DNA of 64,000 nt. Source: Babylonia areolata (lineage: Eukaryota > Mollusca > Gastropoda > Neogastropoda > Buccinidae). Below the pieces are notes generated by a model. That model saw only the letters and a list, made by a program, of their open reading frames with translations. It was not told the DNA's origin and ran no database searches. A program made the translations under genes and the position numbers. Shown piece after piece: positions 24,201 to 35,172 of this stretch (within the stretch, counting starts at the first letter, position 1; the number at the start of each line of letters is the position of its first letter). The stretch covers positions 22,507,747-22,571,746 of the forward strand of contig NC_134883.1 in NCBI RefSeq assembly GCF_041734735.1. The letters are read 5' to 3'.

Positions 24201-26010
24201 AAGGAAACAGCATAAAATAACCGGTACTCAAAATAAACCATCTTTTATCAGAGTAAATTTTCATAGGTGTGGAATTTCAAATCTTCACAAGCTCACTAAG
24301 AAATATTGCCTATTGCTTGATTTTAAATACACCATTCCTGTTAACGACAACAACTGAAATTGTAAATATAATTTTTCATGGAACTTCTTTGGAGAATAAA
24401 ACAAATGGAATTTTTTTCAAATGGAATATGCTTTTATTGTTATAGGAACACATGTAACACACCACTAAATTGACTGATCCTAATCTATTCACACAATCTA
24501 CCCCATTAATATATTTTACACACTATCAAACTAAATCAAAGCTGATCTGCTCACAATTTTTGCCTCCATGCAAAAATATTATTGCCATTTTTCACAAACT
24601 AGATTATACAAACCCCACTCATTTGAAAAAAAAAAGAAGAAAAAGATTACGTGCTAATGTCAGCATGAATTAATTCTACACTGGAACAGATAAAAGTTTG
24701 AAAAGGCATGCTAATTGTAAAGAGTGAAAAGGTTGAAGGGAGAGGTGGAGGGAGCAGGTATATGTATAAAAATTTGTTTTTAAAAAGTACTTTAAAAACT
24801 CCAACAGACTTTAGGAAAATTATTATTATGGTATTTGTTTAAGTAACAGTGAGGAAATTGTTTATGAATAAAGTTTATTATTTTATTTATCTTATTTTCA
24901 TGAAACAGCTGTTGTAAGATTTTCATGAAGACTTCTACAGAAGTAATGATTTGTCATAATGAGCAAAGGTGCAATTACAAATGTTTATGCATCATATTTT
25001 TTAACAGGTAATGCATTGTATCTCATACAAGCTGTTATCTTTCAAAACGAATCAATCATGGTTGAGTAACCATCTGTCTTCAAAGACTGTGGCTTTGTAT
25101 ACAAATTTCCTTTATAAGTAGTTCAGATTTTAAATTACCATCATTTTGTTACAAAAAGAGTAAGACTACAACTCATGAACATTTTAAATTGTGTTATTTT
25201 CTTGACCAGAATGTTCATTTGTCGGCTGTTCCATCAGTTTCAAAGAGCATTATGTGTGTATATGGAAGCATGCACATACATGTTTGAAGAATCTTTCAGT
25301 CTCCAAACTAAGGTAAACCATGTAATCTTTCTTGGGAAAAATAAGTATCAGAGGGGAAATTCCATTCCTAAAACTTCTTGATAGAGAGAGGCACAGAAAG
25401 AAGAGAGAGAGAGAGAGAGAGATAAAGACAGACAGACAGAGCAAGTCAGAGAATATCCAAAAAATGAAAGACTGGGGGAACAAATATGAAGGCATGAGAA
25501 GACAAGTTTTATATTTGCCACAGAACTGAGTAAATAGGAGATGCATATCAAAACGCCATGGCAGTGATAATAGCTGGAGTATATATCAAATTATCTGAAG
25601 CACACACAAACACCAGTACCCCACGCAATGTTATGCCTCACCACCACAAAAACAGGTTGATGACTGCTCAGTTTTATGACAATTACTCGATGAGCAAATT
25701 GAGGAAATACAGAAGGCGAGGACAGGGACATACATGTCTCTTTTCAGGAGATAAAATAAGCTGGGTTTAGGAGTGATAATGAAATGGATGGTGATGAACA
25801 AATGACACTAGGCCTATTTTTTTCCTCTCTATGTTTTTGATACCTATTGCATCTTCTGTGCTCTCTCGACAGCATTACTCTCACGCCACTCATCCTACTC
25901 CTAATACTGCCACACCCAGTCATGTTCTGTCCCAGTGCCTGTACCAGCAAGCCACTGGGCAGTTCAGTTTCAAGAAGGTGTAATATACACTGCACAGGTG
26001 AAGAGGAAAA

Positions 26011-26290
26011 ATGAAAGAAAACACACACAGGGAATTGCTAATGAAAGGTTGCTGTGCAGCCAACAACCAAATGAAAGAAAACACACACAGGGAATTGTTA
26101 ATGAAAGGTTGCTGTGCAGCCAACAACCAAATGAAAGAAAACATACACAGGGAATTGTTAATGAAAGGTTGCTGTGCAGCCAACACAGGGAATTGTTAAT
26201 GAATGGTTGCTGTGCAGCCAACAACCAAATGAAAGAAAACGCACACAGGGAATTGTTAATGAAAGGTTGCTGTGCAGCCAACAACCAAAA
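26011..26290. repeat. 60-bp minisatellite, about 4.5 units
   Basis: Units start at 26011, 26071 and 26131, followed by an internally deleted unit and a last full unit. Each unit contains GGGAATTGTTAATGAAAGG and GTTGCTGTGCAGCCAACAAC. Because 60 is divisible by three and the unit lacks stops in some frames, long repetitive open frames appear on both strands. There are no splice sites and no codon-like conservation, so I treat it as non-coding. Confidence 0.92.
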
Positions 26291-28645
26291 GAAACCCAGT
26301 ACTACTGTAAGTCATCTGAGTGGTATTCAGTGGTGCTTGTTCTGACTTTTTTTTTGTTGTGAAACATCTCGAGCTCTCTTTTAAGATTAGGCACGACTAA
26401 ATTCAATTATCATTATTACTATGATTATTCACAACACACATGATAATACCTCCTACGCCTCCAACTACTCTCTTATAATCAAGGAACGAGACTTAGGAAG
26501 CTGGAGGTAATGAACATTAACCAGGTCAGTTCAAAATGGCTCAATGCTGAACTGAACCACTGATTTGCTTGTTGATGGGCATGGTTTTTCCCAGTCAAAT
26601 ACTGAAAATTACAGCTTTATTTCTCTTTATATTTCTATGGTCATTTTATGACACAACAGTTTTTCATCGCATTAACTTATTACTTTTCATTCACATGATT
26701 CAAAGAAACAGTTAGATCAGTGCATATCAGCAATGAGCAACATCCATTTTTATTGTCTCTTATCATTAAGTAGGAAAAGGGTCCACAAAATGTAAAAGAC
26801 TCACTGCTTCCTTCAAGATGAGATCAATTTGTCCATTTAAAAAAGCCCACAGAAAAAGGAAGTCATGTTTCTTCTTTCCCCCTTATTTCAAGGTAAGCAG
26901 AAAAGGAGGGAAACAATGTCTTATATCAACAACATCAGCTGGTATCAAGTACATGCAACAATCATTATTTACAGAAACCATAAACAACTTCGCTGATAAT
27001 TATTTCTTTTTACACAAGAGCTCCATATCTGTCATTTCTGAGACAATAACCTAAGCATAAACTGTGACAATGAGAATATTGAGTAGATGACCGGTGACAT
27101 TTGAAGTCCAGCTGTACAAAAAGAACACTGCCATCTATTTGTTTATGAAATCACCCATGTTATATCCTCACAAGCAAGATGAAGAGGAAACGGTAGTTAA
27201 CACAACCAGATCAGGTGGCAGCCACTCATGTAAAAATGATCACTTTGCCCCTATCCACTGCACCTACAACAAAGAACCATTGCAAATAGGCCATATTTCA
27301 CACACACACCGAAGATGACTTCTTTTTAGTTTGATATGCAGGTTTAATGTTGAAATCCCCCATCAGACCAACTGGGACAATGCCACAGAAAGTGTGGGAA
27401 AGCGACCTAGCTAACGCTACACTGATAGTGATACCATCTTATCTTCCAAGTTTGTTTTAAAACAGCTCAGCACTCTTTTTATTTAAGGAAGTAATGTTGG
27501 AATGAAACATACTGCAGAAAAGTTTAGTAAAAGTGGTTTTTAATATTTGTCAACTGCTTTAAAGACAGAAAAATATTCAATTAAAACAGTCCACTGAATC
27601 AACCACCTAAAATCAAAACATCCAGCCAACTTCAGTCCTCAGAGTCAAGGCTGAATCCTGACTTTGTGAAACACAAGAAGGAAAAATAAAATCCCTTAAG
27701 ATATTTTCCTCTGGCAATCAACCCCATTTCAGAGTCTTTGCAGTCACCTCAGACTTCAACACACACAAGAAGACAAAGGGACCATGGGTTGTGAAAGAAA
27801 TGCTGCAAACTCTGAAAACATTATGAGTTTTTCCTTTTTTTAATCAACAACCTGTTTCAATCTGCCTTCAGTATTGTACTGTTAAAATGCTGACCCATTT
27901 CAAAGGTGAATCACCTGTTTCCAATCTTTAATAGTGTGTGTGTCAAGAAAGCTACACTGAACTTCAGGACTGCTGGCACCCCACAGGTGTGAGGTAGAAG
28001 ATCTGGTCGATATCCACTGCCCTACAGGACAAGCTGCATGGGTCTGTGGAAATGTTCCAAAAGATCACCCATTTTATCTTCAGGGTTAAACTGTCAGTGT
28101 ACAAGAAGAAAAGAAGAGAAACGAAAGTGAGATTTTAATGGCTGATGGGAGTCTGTTTTGACAATTCATTCTTTTTATTAAATTCTATTCCATACTATAT
28201 TCTGAATGGATGACACATACCATACCCTCCCAACAATATGCACCCATTTTAGGGCTGACATCACAAATCAAAAACTATCATTTTTGAGGGCTGACATTAC
28301 TAATCTAAAACTATTATAAATGGCAGACACACATACTTCAATATAATGGCAGTGAAATCTGTCTGCACTGGAAACAAAAAAATACCCATGAAAACTTCAA
28401 ACCATCATAGGTACATGTTGTGAAATATACAAAGTACTACAAACGTCTCCACTTTGACATGTTGTGAAACATACCAAGCTCTACCAGGCATTCCTGGTAT
28501 ACTCCCAAAGGCTATCCCTCTGCACTGGCTGCTGCTGCAGTCGAGTGGCCCCACCTGTCTGTTGTCTACTGACCAGCGTGGGCCTCGCTGTGAGACGACT
28601 GGTACCTTTTCCATGGGCAGGTGGGACTGCATAAGGTTCAGGAAT

Positions 28646-28779
28646 GGGCTGCATGAGCGATCTTAACAGCGTTATGTCTGCTTGGTGTTAAGAACTGCCT
28701 TCAGTCAGTGCAATTAGCTTAGACTTTGAAAAGCTCTTAATGCTAAGTTTAGGGCTGCTAAAGATCGCTCATGCTACCA
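28646..28779. mobile_element. Hairpin MITE-like element, copy 2
   Basis: Left arm GGCTGCATGAGCGATCTTAA and right arm TGCTAAAGATCGCTCATGC are inverted repeats related to copy 1 at 19269-19432. The inner part is shorter. Confidence 0.6.
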
Positions 28780-29739
28780 AGTCCTGATTCAGAAGGTTGC
28801 AAAAGATGACTGGCTCTACAGCCCTATGACTTTTGTTTCTGTAGGGCATTTCATCTCTACTGTCATTATCATTTTAGTGTAGCATGCTCATCTGTCACTA
28901 ACTGACCTATTCTAGCTTTGTTCATTGTATCAATGTCCCATGTAGTTGTATTGGTAGTTAAAACATGCATACTGAACAACCAAGTACCAGTGCCCCACTC
29001 ACATGAACCGTGCGACTGGATTTGAGAGACCTATAGTTGATTTTTTTATGTGTGGTCAGTCACTGCTGACTGTACGGAATTCTATTGGAAAGCATGGTAC
29101 ACTTCCCAAACAAAAACAAACCTAGATAATTTCTTATCAGTTAAAAAAAAAAAAAAAGAAAAAGAAAAAAAAAGAATAAGTGCTTATGACATATCTATCT
29201 TAAAACTTTTCTATATTCACAGGTTCAGACACATGTGAGACCACTGACTCAAAAGGAAAAAAACAAATCAACAACTGATTTTTTTTTATAGAAAATTCTC
29301 ATCAGTCAAATCATCAACCTTTCTTCAAAATGCCATGCAATATTGTTTCCATATGAAACTGTTTGGATTTTGTATTGTAGTTTGTACAGATTTAATGTGG
29401 AGGATCTCTCAAAATGTCATTTCGTTTTTTTCATGACAAACATTTCAACTGCAGTCCAACTGGAGAACCAAGACGAATTCATACCAAGACACTCTTACAA
29501 AACCTAAAACACATCAAACACTTAAAAACTAAACCCCTTCTCAAAACACTAACCAATCAGACTAACACCAGAACCAGTCATGATAAAAGAACTCAAATAA
29601 GCGTGTGCACATCCACAGTGTACACACACGTGCACCTGCACACAAAGAAAAAACTGGTGTAAACAAACACACACACACACATGCAAGCATGCAAGCACGC
29701 ACATATACTACTCACAAAACAAACACAGCAGTGCACACA

Positions 29740-31339
29740 CTATTTGCCTTGGTTGCCCTTGAACTCAGCCTGGCTGGTAACAGGGCGGCATGTCATGGGA
29801 GTGGGGGGCTGGTAGTGTGAGTGTTTGGCACTGGCCACTGCCTGCATGAACGAGGCCCGATAGGACGAGTGAGACTGAGACTGGACTAAATGCGTGGAAG
29901 GCCCCTGACTGCGCACTGTCTGGAACTCCGAAGATGACGACACGACACCAGTGTAGGGCATCGGTTCTCCCCGCCCCCCGTACCCACTCTGCTCATGAGC
30001 CATCGACTGCTCACTGCGGATACTGTGGTCTGAGTCCTGTCTATGGTAGTGCGGGTGCATGGGGGGCAGTCCCATAGCTGCCCGGCTGCTGCTTGGATCA
30101 GGGGTGGACCTGGCTGGACTCCCTGTAGCGGCGTAATAGGAAGCAGCAGCCATTCGGAGAGGATGGGAGTGGGAGGAGCCTGAGTGGGAGGAGTGGAGGG
30201 AGTGGGAGTCACTGTCCGAAGACTGGGAGGGGGTGGAGGCCCCAGACCGGTCCAGCAGCCCCCCGATGAGCTGTCGCTGGTAATTGTCGATGATGCGCTG
30301 CTTCCGCAAGCGCTCACTGTACTTGAAGAAGTCGGACGTCTCGTACGGCTTGCTGACCTCCATGTGGGGCTTCAGGCGGGTCACGGTCACCAGCGTGCTC
30401 TGGGCAGGAGGGGGAGTGGCGTTCAGGCTCTGGGGAGACTGGCTCCCTTGGGGGTTCGACTGGGAATCCAGATGGACAACGGGGACAGGGATGGCGCCAC
30501 TGTAGCTGTACGGCGACTGGCTTTGCAGCGGACTTTGGGGCGGTGGCTGCTGTGAATACTGGTGCTGCACTGGGATCTGCTGCACCCCCCGGCCCCCTGA
30601 CCAGCCTCCCTCCTCCCACGCCGAGCGAGGTGGGGGGGCTGCCTCGGACAGACGCGGACTGTAACTGTCGTATCCACGGGCGTACGTCGACACAGAGCTG
30701 GGGCTGCGCAGAGAGGAGGCATCACCCCACCCTCCCTGGTCGCTGGCATGCTGAGATCTCTCATGGTACACTGGGAGCTCCACCTTCTGGGCAGGGGGTG
30801 CTGGGTAATCCTGGTGGTCCACAAACCCCCCTGGCACAAAGTTGGACCTGATGTCCAGATGCAAGGCAGCGGCCCCCCTCTCCCTGCTCCCTTCCCTCTC
30901 CCCCCGCGGCTCCACGCTGTACCCATGCTGCCTCTCCCTCTGCCGCTTCTTCTTGCGATCCAGGCTGCCGTAGGTGTTGTCCCCCCTCCTGTAGGCGCGG
31001 TCCAGACTGCCGTGTTTGGATGGCAGCTGAAGCTGGGGGTGATGGTCGGAAACGTCGGAAGAAGCAGAGGCGGGCGACTGCAGCATGTCGGTGCTCTCGT
31101 AGTGGGAGGTTTGCTGCAGGGCCACATTGTAGAGGTTGTTGGAGGAGGATCCCACGCTGCTGCTGCCTCCACTGACGTCCTCCTGCAGACTGCGCACACT
31201 GGCCGGGCTGAGGGAGGAGCTGGGGGACAGGGTGGTGCGTGACGACGACGACGACAGCGTTGGGTACATCTGGGACCGGTACTGGGTGCGGGTGTCATAC
31301 ACATTGCTGGGCTGGTAGCCTTGGGCACACAGCTGAGGG
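29740..31339 (-). CDS. FRMD4A: FRMD4-like terminal exon 17 (disordered tail, stop codon)
   Basis: Acceptor TTCACCCAG; the open frame runs 532 residues to TAG at 29740-29742. Ser/Pro/Gln/Gly-rich, with several Ser runs and RKKKRQRERQ (a basic patch). A clearly conserved-looking island is TVTRLKPHMEVSKPYETSDF followed by FKYSERLRKQRIIDNYQRQL (about 30263-30400). The mix of KYS, RLRKQ and amphipathic spacing suggests a short binding helix. In vertebrates the tail of FRMD4A contacts Par-3; whether this island does so is unknown. C-terminus EFKGNQGK has no PDZ-ligand motif. GC content is clearly higher than the flanks. Confidence 0.93.
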
Positions 31340-31700
31340 CTGGGTGAACACAAACAAAAATCAAATACAATGAGGCCAGGGATGGAAAAATACAGCAAAA
31401 AGTATAAAACACAAAAATTAACACATGCAGTGAGACAGGGACAGCTACAGAAAAAGTATTAATGACAGAAAATATATACATAAGAATGAAAAGACATAAG
31501 AGAGTTATATTTCTGACAGCTGAGGGCTGGGTGAACAAAACAAACAACACAAACAGTGAGGCTGGGATGGGTAGAAAGAGGTATCAGTGACAGAAAATGT
31601 ATAAAAGGCAGAAAAAGACAAAAATCATGTTCACAAAACAAAGGCACATAATATAAGAAAAAGAGGGGTTGACTGGACAGATCTATATAGATGTAAAATG
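31325..31700. repeat. Degenerate tandem duplication (187-bp step) spanning exon 17 acceptor
   Basis: AGCTGAGGGCTGGGTGAACA (first bases of exon 17 plus its CACCCAG acceptor, in complement) occurs at 31331 and again at 31518. The intronic flanks also correspond (ACAATGAGGCCAGGGATGG / ACAGTGAGGCTGGGATGGG; AATGACAGAAAATATATA / AGTGACAGAAAATGTATA). The upstream acceptor leads quickly to a stop. Confidence 0.8.
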
Positions 31701-32224
31701 ACAAGAACAATGTTCTGAAAAGAAATAAACTGTAACACTATGGAAACAACACATGATCATGAATGAGAAAATCTATTTTCCTGTTTTTTTCTTTGGTTTA
31801 TGTACTTCAGAATGTTACTGTATTACTGGTTAATCAGCTTTCTTCAGCCACAATGTGCTAGTTCCAAAATTACATTCTATTCATATCTGACCAAACTTAA
31901 TTAATTGGGCCGGACTTTATGAGTGCCCCTTACTGTATTTTGTTGTTGTTGCTGTTATGAAACTCAAAACTAATTTAGAGTGTGCACTTATACCAAAAGC
32001 ACCTTACAGACCAAAAATTACAGTAACTGGTTGTCCAAATCTGCAGTATATCTAGAAAAAAACAAATCTATGCTTTAAATGTAACTGGTGGAAAAAAAAC
32101 AATCACTACCTACAGCTAAACAAATCTAAGCCATTTGAACTTATCTAGCTTGTGATGCTGACTGGTCATCCACTTGCAAAAGGTTTATACGGAGTTTTAC
32201 ACAGTCCATACAAAGATCTCTTAC

Positions 32225-32382
32225 CTGCTGTGACTAGGACTGAGGGGCAGTGGCTGATGAGTTGGTGATGTCATCCCTGACAGAGGGGGCTGCTGCTGTT
32301 GTGGTGGTTGATAATGATGGTGGTGGTGATGGTACGGGGGTGGATGAGGGGGCAAGGCTGCTGACCGGTCAGTTGGTGCACT
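32225..32382 (-). CDS. FRMD4A: FRMD4-like exon 16 (Pro/His/Gln-rich)
   Basis: Acceptor TTTCAG, donor GTAAGA. Encodes SAPTDRSAALPPHPPPYHHH, then HHHYQPPQQQQPPLSG and MTSPTHQPLPLSPSHS. Contains a His6 run and QQQQ; low complexity, likely disordered. Phase fits both neighbours. Confidence 0.88.
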
Positions 32383-32483
32383 CTGAAACAAATAACAATA
32401 TAAGAAAGTGCTTGAAAAAAACAATACAACTCTGGAATAGCTTTAAATAAAAAAGGAAATTTTCTATCTAAAATTACGTTTAA

Positions 32484-32640
32484 ATAACATACTTACCGTG
32501 ACCCAACTAGTGCAGACTCCAGCAGGGGTCTGACATTCCTGTCCTGTGCAAACTACTATCCGCCTATGCGGAGAAAACGAAAGTACTATGGCCAATAACC
32601 TCCCGGAAGTAGGTAACCTCCCCTTTGTCCCGCTGGCTAG
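32484..32640 (-). mobile_element. Short interspersed repeat ending GGGTCACGGTAAGTATG, copy A
   Basis: Minus-strand copy, the best preserved: GGGGAGGTTACC, ACTTCCGGGAGGTTATTGGC, TTTCGTTTTCTCCGCATAGG, TTTGCACAGGACAGGAATG, CTGCACTAGTTGGGTCACGG, then GTAAGTATGT, which is a textbook splice donor sequence. It lies in sense orientation in intron 15, about 100 bases upstream of exon 16. Confidence 0.78.
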
Positions 32641-33093
32641 AATATACAGAGCCAAGGCTTAAAAAACAACACAACATTGGAAAAGCTTTCAATACACAAC
32701 ATATTCTTAAAACACACAGAATATGCAGAGCCAGGACCAGAAATCAGCTACTTCCAAAGAGCAATTTTATAACATACTGGAAAGTTTACGCACAGGATCT
32801 GAGCTTCTGTAAACATATTCGCCATCATAACCACTGAGAATCATGTGTCGGTGATACCAACCCACACTGTACACAAACAACTGGATGCAGATTTAAATAA
32901 GATCCAATATACTTGAACTAGCACTACCTTGTGACATATCAAAACAGTATATACTCATGTACATGAGGTATGCTTGACTAAGAGTGTTCTCATATTAAGC
33001 ACCTACAGCAGTTTTCTGGACAGAATGCTATATAAGTATCCATTACTACCATTATCATTACTCTTATAGCAGATGACAAAATGAATCACTCAC

Positions 33094-33152
33094 CGCTGTG
33101 CTGTCCCAGTGTTCGTGGTGAGGGCTCTCCCCTAAAGGAATGGATGATTCCT
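33094..33152 (-). CDS. FRMD4A: FRMD4-like exon 15
   Basis: Acceptor ATTTTCAG, donor GTGAGT. Encodes EESSIPLGESPHHEHWDSTA (first E split with exon 14). Position matches the acidic/Ser segment (EDSSLSD) after CUPID in vertebrates. Small, supported by sites, phase and context. Confidence 0.8.
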
Positions 33153-34479
33153 CTGAAAATGAAATAACTATTAACACTTCCACTCTTTGCAAAGAATAGA
33201 GTCTGTGTGTGGATTTATATGAGCATTATCTGACACTGGAAGGTTCAATGGATTAACAAACAAATCAGCTGAGGATTTTCCTGACAATGTTTATGAAACA
33301 GAAAATCAAGATTTCAAATTGGAAGATATAGATGCTCTGATATTTCTACATGTCCACATTGCATTGCATTGAGTCACTGACAGACAGTGTACGCCAGATG
33401 AACAAGAACAATCATTTCTATTCTCTGTCTAGAGCTGACATTTGTTGACATAAGATACTGGCTTGTTCAGTTCTCATTTGCAGCTCCAGTCAGTCCATAT
33501 AAGTAAACACATCTTCAAAGTTTGAAAATCTTAGCGCAGATAACTAGGAATAACCTGATTGTAGTATTTTAATTAATCTTAAATAAGAAATCAGATGTGC
33601 ATGCATACCTGCATGTGAGAGAGACACAGTGAGTGGACAAAAAAGTCGTGGACAGGTAGAGAGACAATGCAAGACAAAATGCATGAGGGACAGACAAAGA
33701 AACTAAGACAAAAAGATGAAAGGCGTAGTCAGGTTGAGAGATAATGTGAGAAAAAAAAGAATGAGAGACAGACAGAGAAAGTGAGACAAAAAGGTTAAAG
33801 GCATCCTATGGACAGGTGGAGAGATGATCATAATGGGTGAAATAAATCAATAATGAATAAGAGACCAAAAAAGTGAGACAAAGAGAGTTTCAAAGAAGCT
33901 TTATAACACACAGACTGGTCCAAATATGCTGCCCGACATCTGCAGAAAAAGAGCAGAGGACTGACCCACTGAACTTTTAAACTTTACAATGCATGTGTGT
34001 TATCAATGTGTGTCATCTTGCATGACCTGTATAATACCTGTCTCCTATTTCCCAATATATAAAAGAACAGAAGTGTGATAAAAGAATTAAAAAAAGACAG
34101 TTAAAAGAATAAACTGAAAGTCAGACAGGGGGCAAAAGTAAGCCATTGTTCTATTGGCAGGAAACTGGCTGCAGCTGTCAAGCTTTGTTACAATGTGAAA
34201 AATGGTCTTATCAACATGGCCCCTCGATGCTGATAAAAGTCACCTATGGCGGTTCACTGTCTAGTCAACTTAAGTCGCCTATGGCTGTGAAAGAGTTAAT
34301 GGTACGTATCAACTAAGAAAATTTAAAAAGAGGCAGAAATATAAAAGAAGTGAATAAAGTTTGGCAAAATATAAAAGAACAGAGTAAAGAAAAGAAAAAA
34401 AAGACAGTAACAAAATTTAGTCAATATATGAAAGAAAAACAGTGAGGAAAAGGAGAAGGCAGTAACATAAGTTGGCGAA
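33153..34479. other. Intron 14, unremarkable AG-rich sequence
   Basis: GAGACA-type simple sequence around 33610-33880 and AT-rich DNA. No exon or mobile element recognised. Confidence 0.5.
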
Positions 34480-35060
34480 CAGAACTGAGGAAAAGAAAAG
34501 GCAAAGAAAAAAGTTGGTGAATAAAAGTTAGGAAAAGAAAAGATAGTGACAGAAGCTGGTGAACAGAAGACAAGATAAAAAAAAATTTTTAAAAAAAAGT
34601 TGGCAAATATATAAAATAATAGAAATAGGGAAAAGACATGAAAGAAGCTGGCAAACAGAAGTTAAGAAATGAAAAAACACAGTGACTGGTGGTGAATATA
34701 TAAAAGAATGATCAAAATGAAGAAATGAAAAGACCGTGACAGAACTTGGTGAATAGAAATAAGGAAAAGAAAAGAAACAGTGACAGAAGTTGGTGGATAT
34801 ATAAAAGAACAGAAGCGAAGAAAAGAAAAGATAGTGGCAAAACTGGAGGCGAATAGAAGTAAGGAAAAGGAAAGACAATGACAGCAGTTGGCGAATAGAA
34901 GTAAGGAAAAGGAAAGATAGTTGCAGAAGTTGGATAAAAGTAAGGAAAAGGAAAGACAATGACAGAAGCTGGCGAATAGAAGTAAGGAAAAGGAAAGACA
35001 GTCACAATACAAGAACAGAAATTAGGGAAAGAAAAAGACAGTGGCAGAAGTTGGCAGAAG
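34480..35060. repeat. Purine-rich minisatellite downstream of exon 14 (about 43-60-bp units)
   Basis: Units built on AAGTAAGGAAAAGGAAAGAC and GACAGAAGTTGGCGAATAG. In the transcript this is a long CU-rich stretch (CUUUUCCUUUUCCUUAC), of the kind recognised by polypyrimidine-tract binding proteins, starting some 40 bases after the donor. Confidence 0.85.
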
Positions 35061-35096
35061 CACTCTCCGTGCCCAGCCCATGTGAAGCCGGCTGAC

Positions 35097-35172
35097 CTGC
35101 TGGCCTGTCCTGTTCCTGGGGCTGGCTGCTCTGCTCCCTGGCCTCAATCAGCTTCTTCTCCATGTCCTTCAG
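35097..35172 (-). CDS. FRMD4A: FRMD4-like exon 14 (end of CUPID, linker)
   Basis: Acceptor GTGTGACAG, donor GTCAGC. Encodes LKDMEKKLIEAREQSSQPQE then QDRPA plus one base. LKDMEKKLIE is the expected continuation of the CUPID helix (compare LKKLQEIENAI). It is sandwiched between two minisatellite arrays, so its splice context is unusual. Confidence 0.88.

Larger units (their letters stand above)
18000..29739 (-). other. AT-rich, element-poor stretch; possible long FRMD4-like 3' UTR
   Basis: No coding exon recognised on either strand over 11.7 kb. Compared with 3-17 kb it has few SINEs or LINEs. Several minus-strand AATAAA signals lie below the stop codon (for example near 28170, 27475, 26748, 26613 and 24430), so one or more poly(A) sites of the FRMD4-like transcript are likely here. 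Which one is used cannot be read from sequence. Contains two hairpin MITEs, the 60-bp minisatellite at 26011-26290 and (GT)n at 21141-21198. Confidence 0.4.

Noticed and set aside
30423-31550. 375-codon frame overlapping exon 17 in another phase
   Set aside because: Shadow of the GC-rich, Ser/Pro-coding terminal exon; the exon 17 frame is fixed by phase with exon 16 and ends at a stop with family-like content. Plus-strand frames at 30184-31318 are rejected for the same reason.
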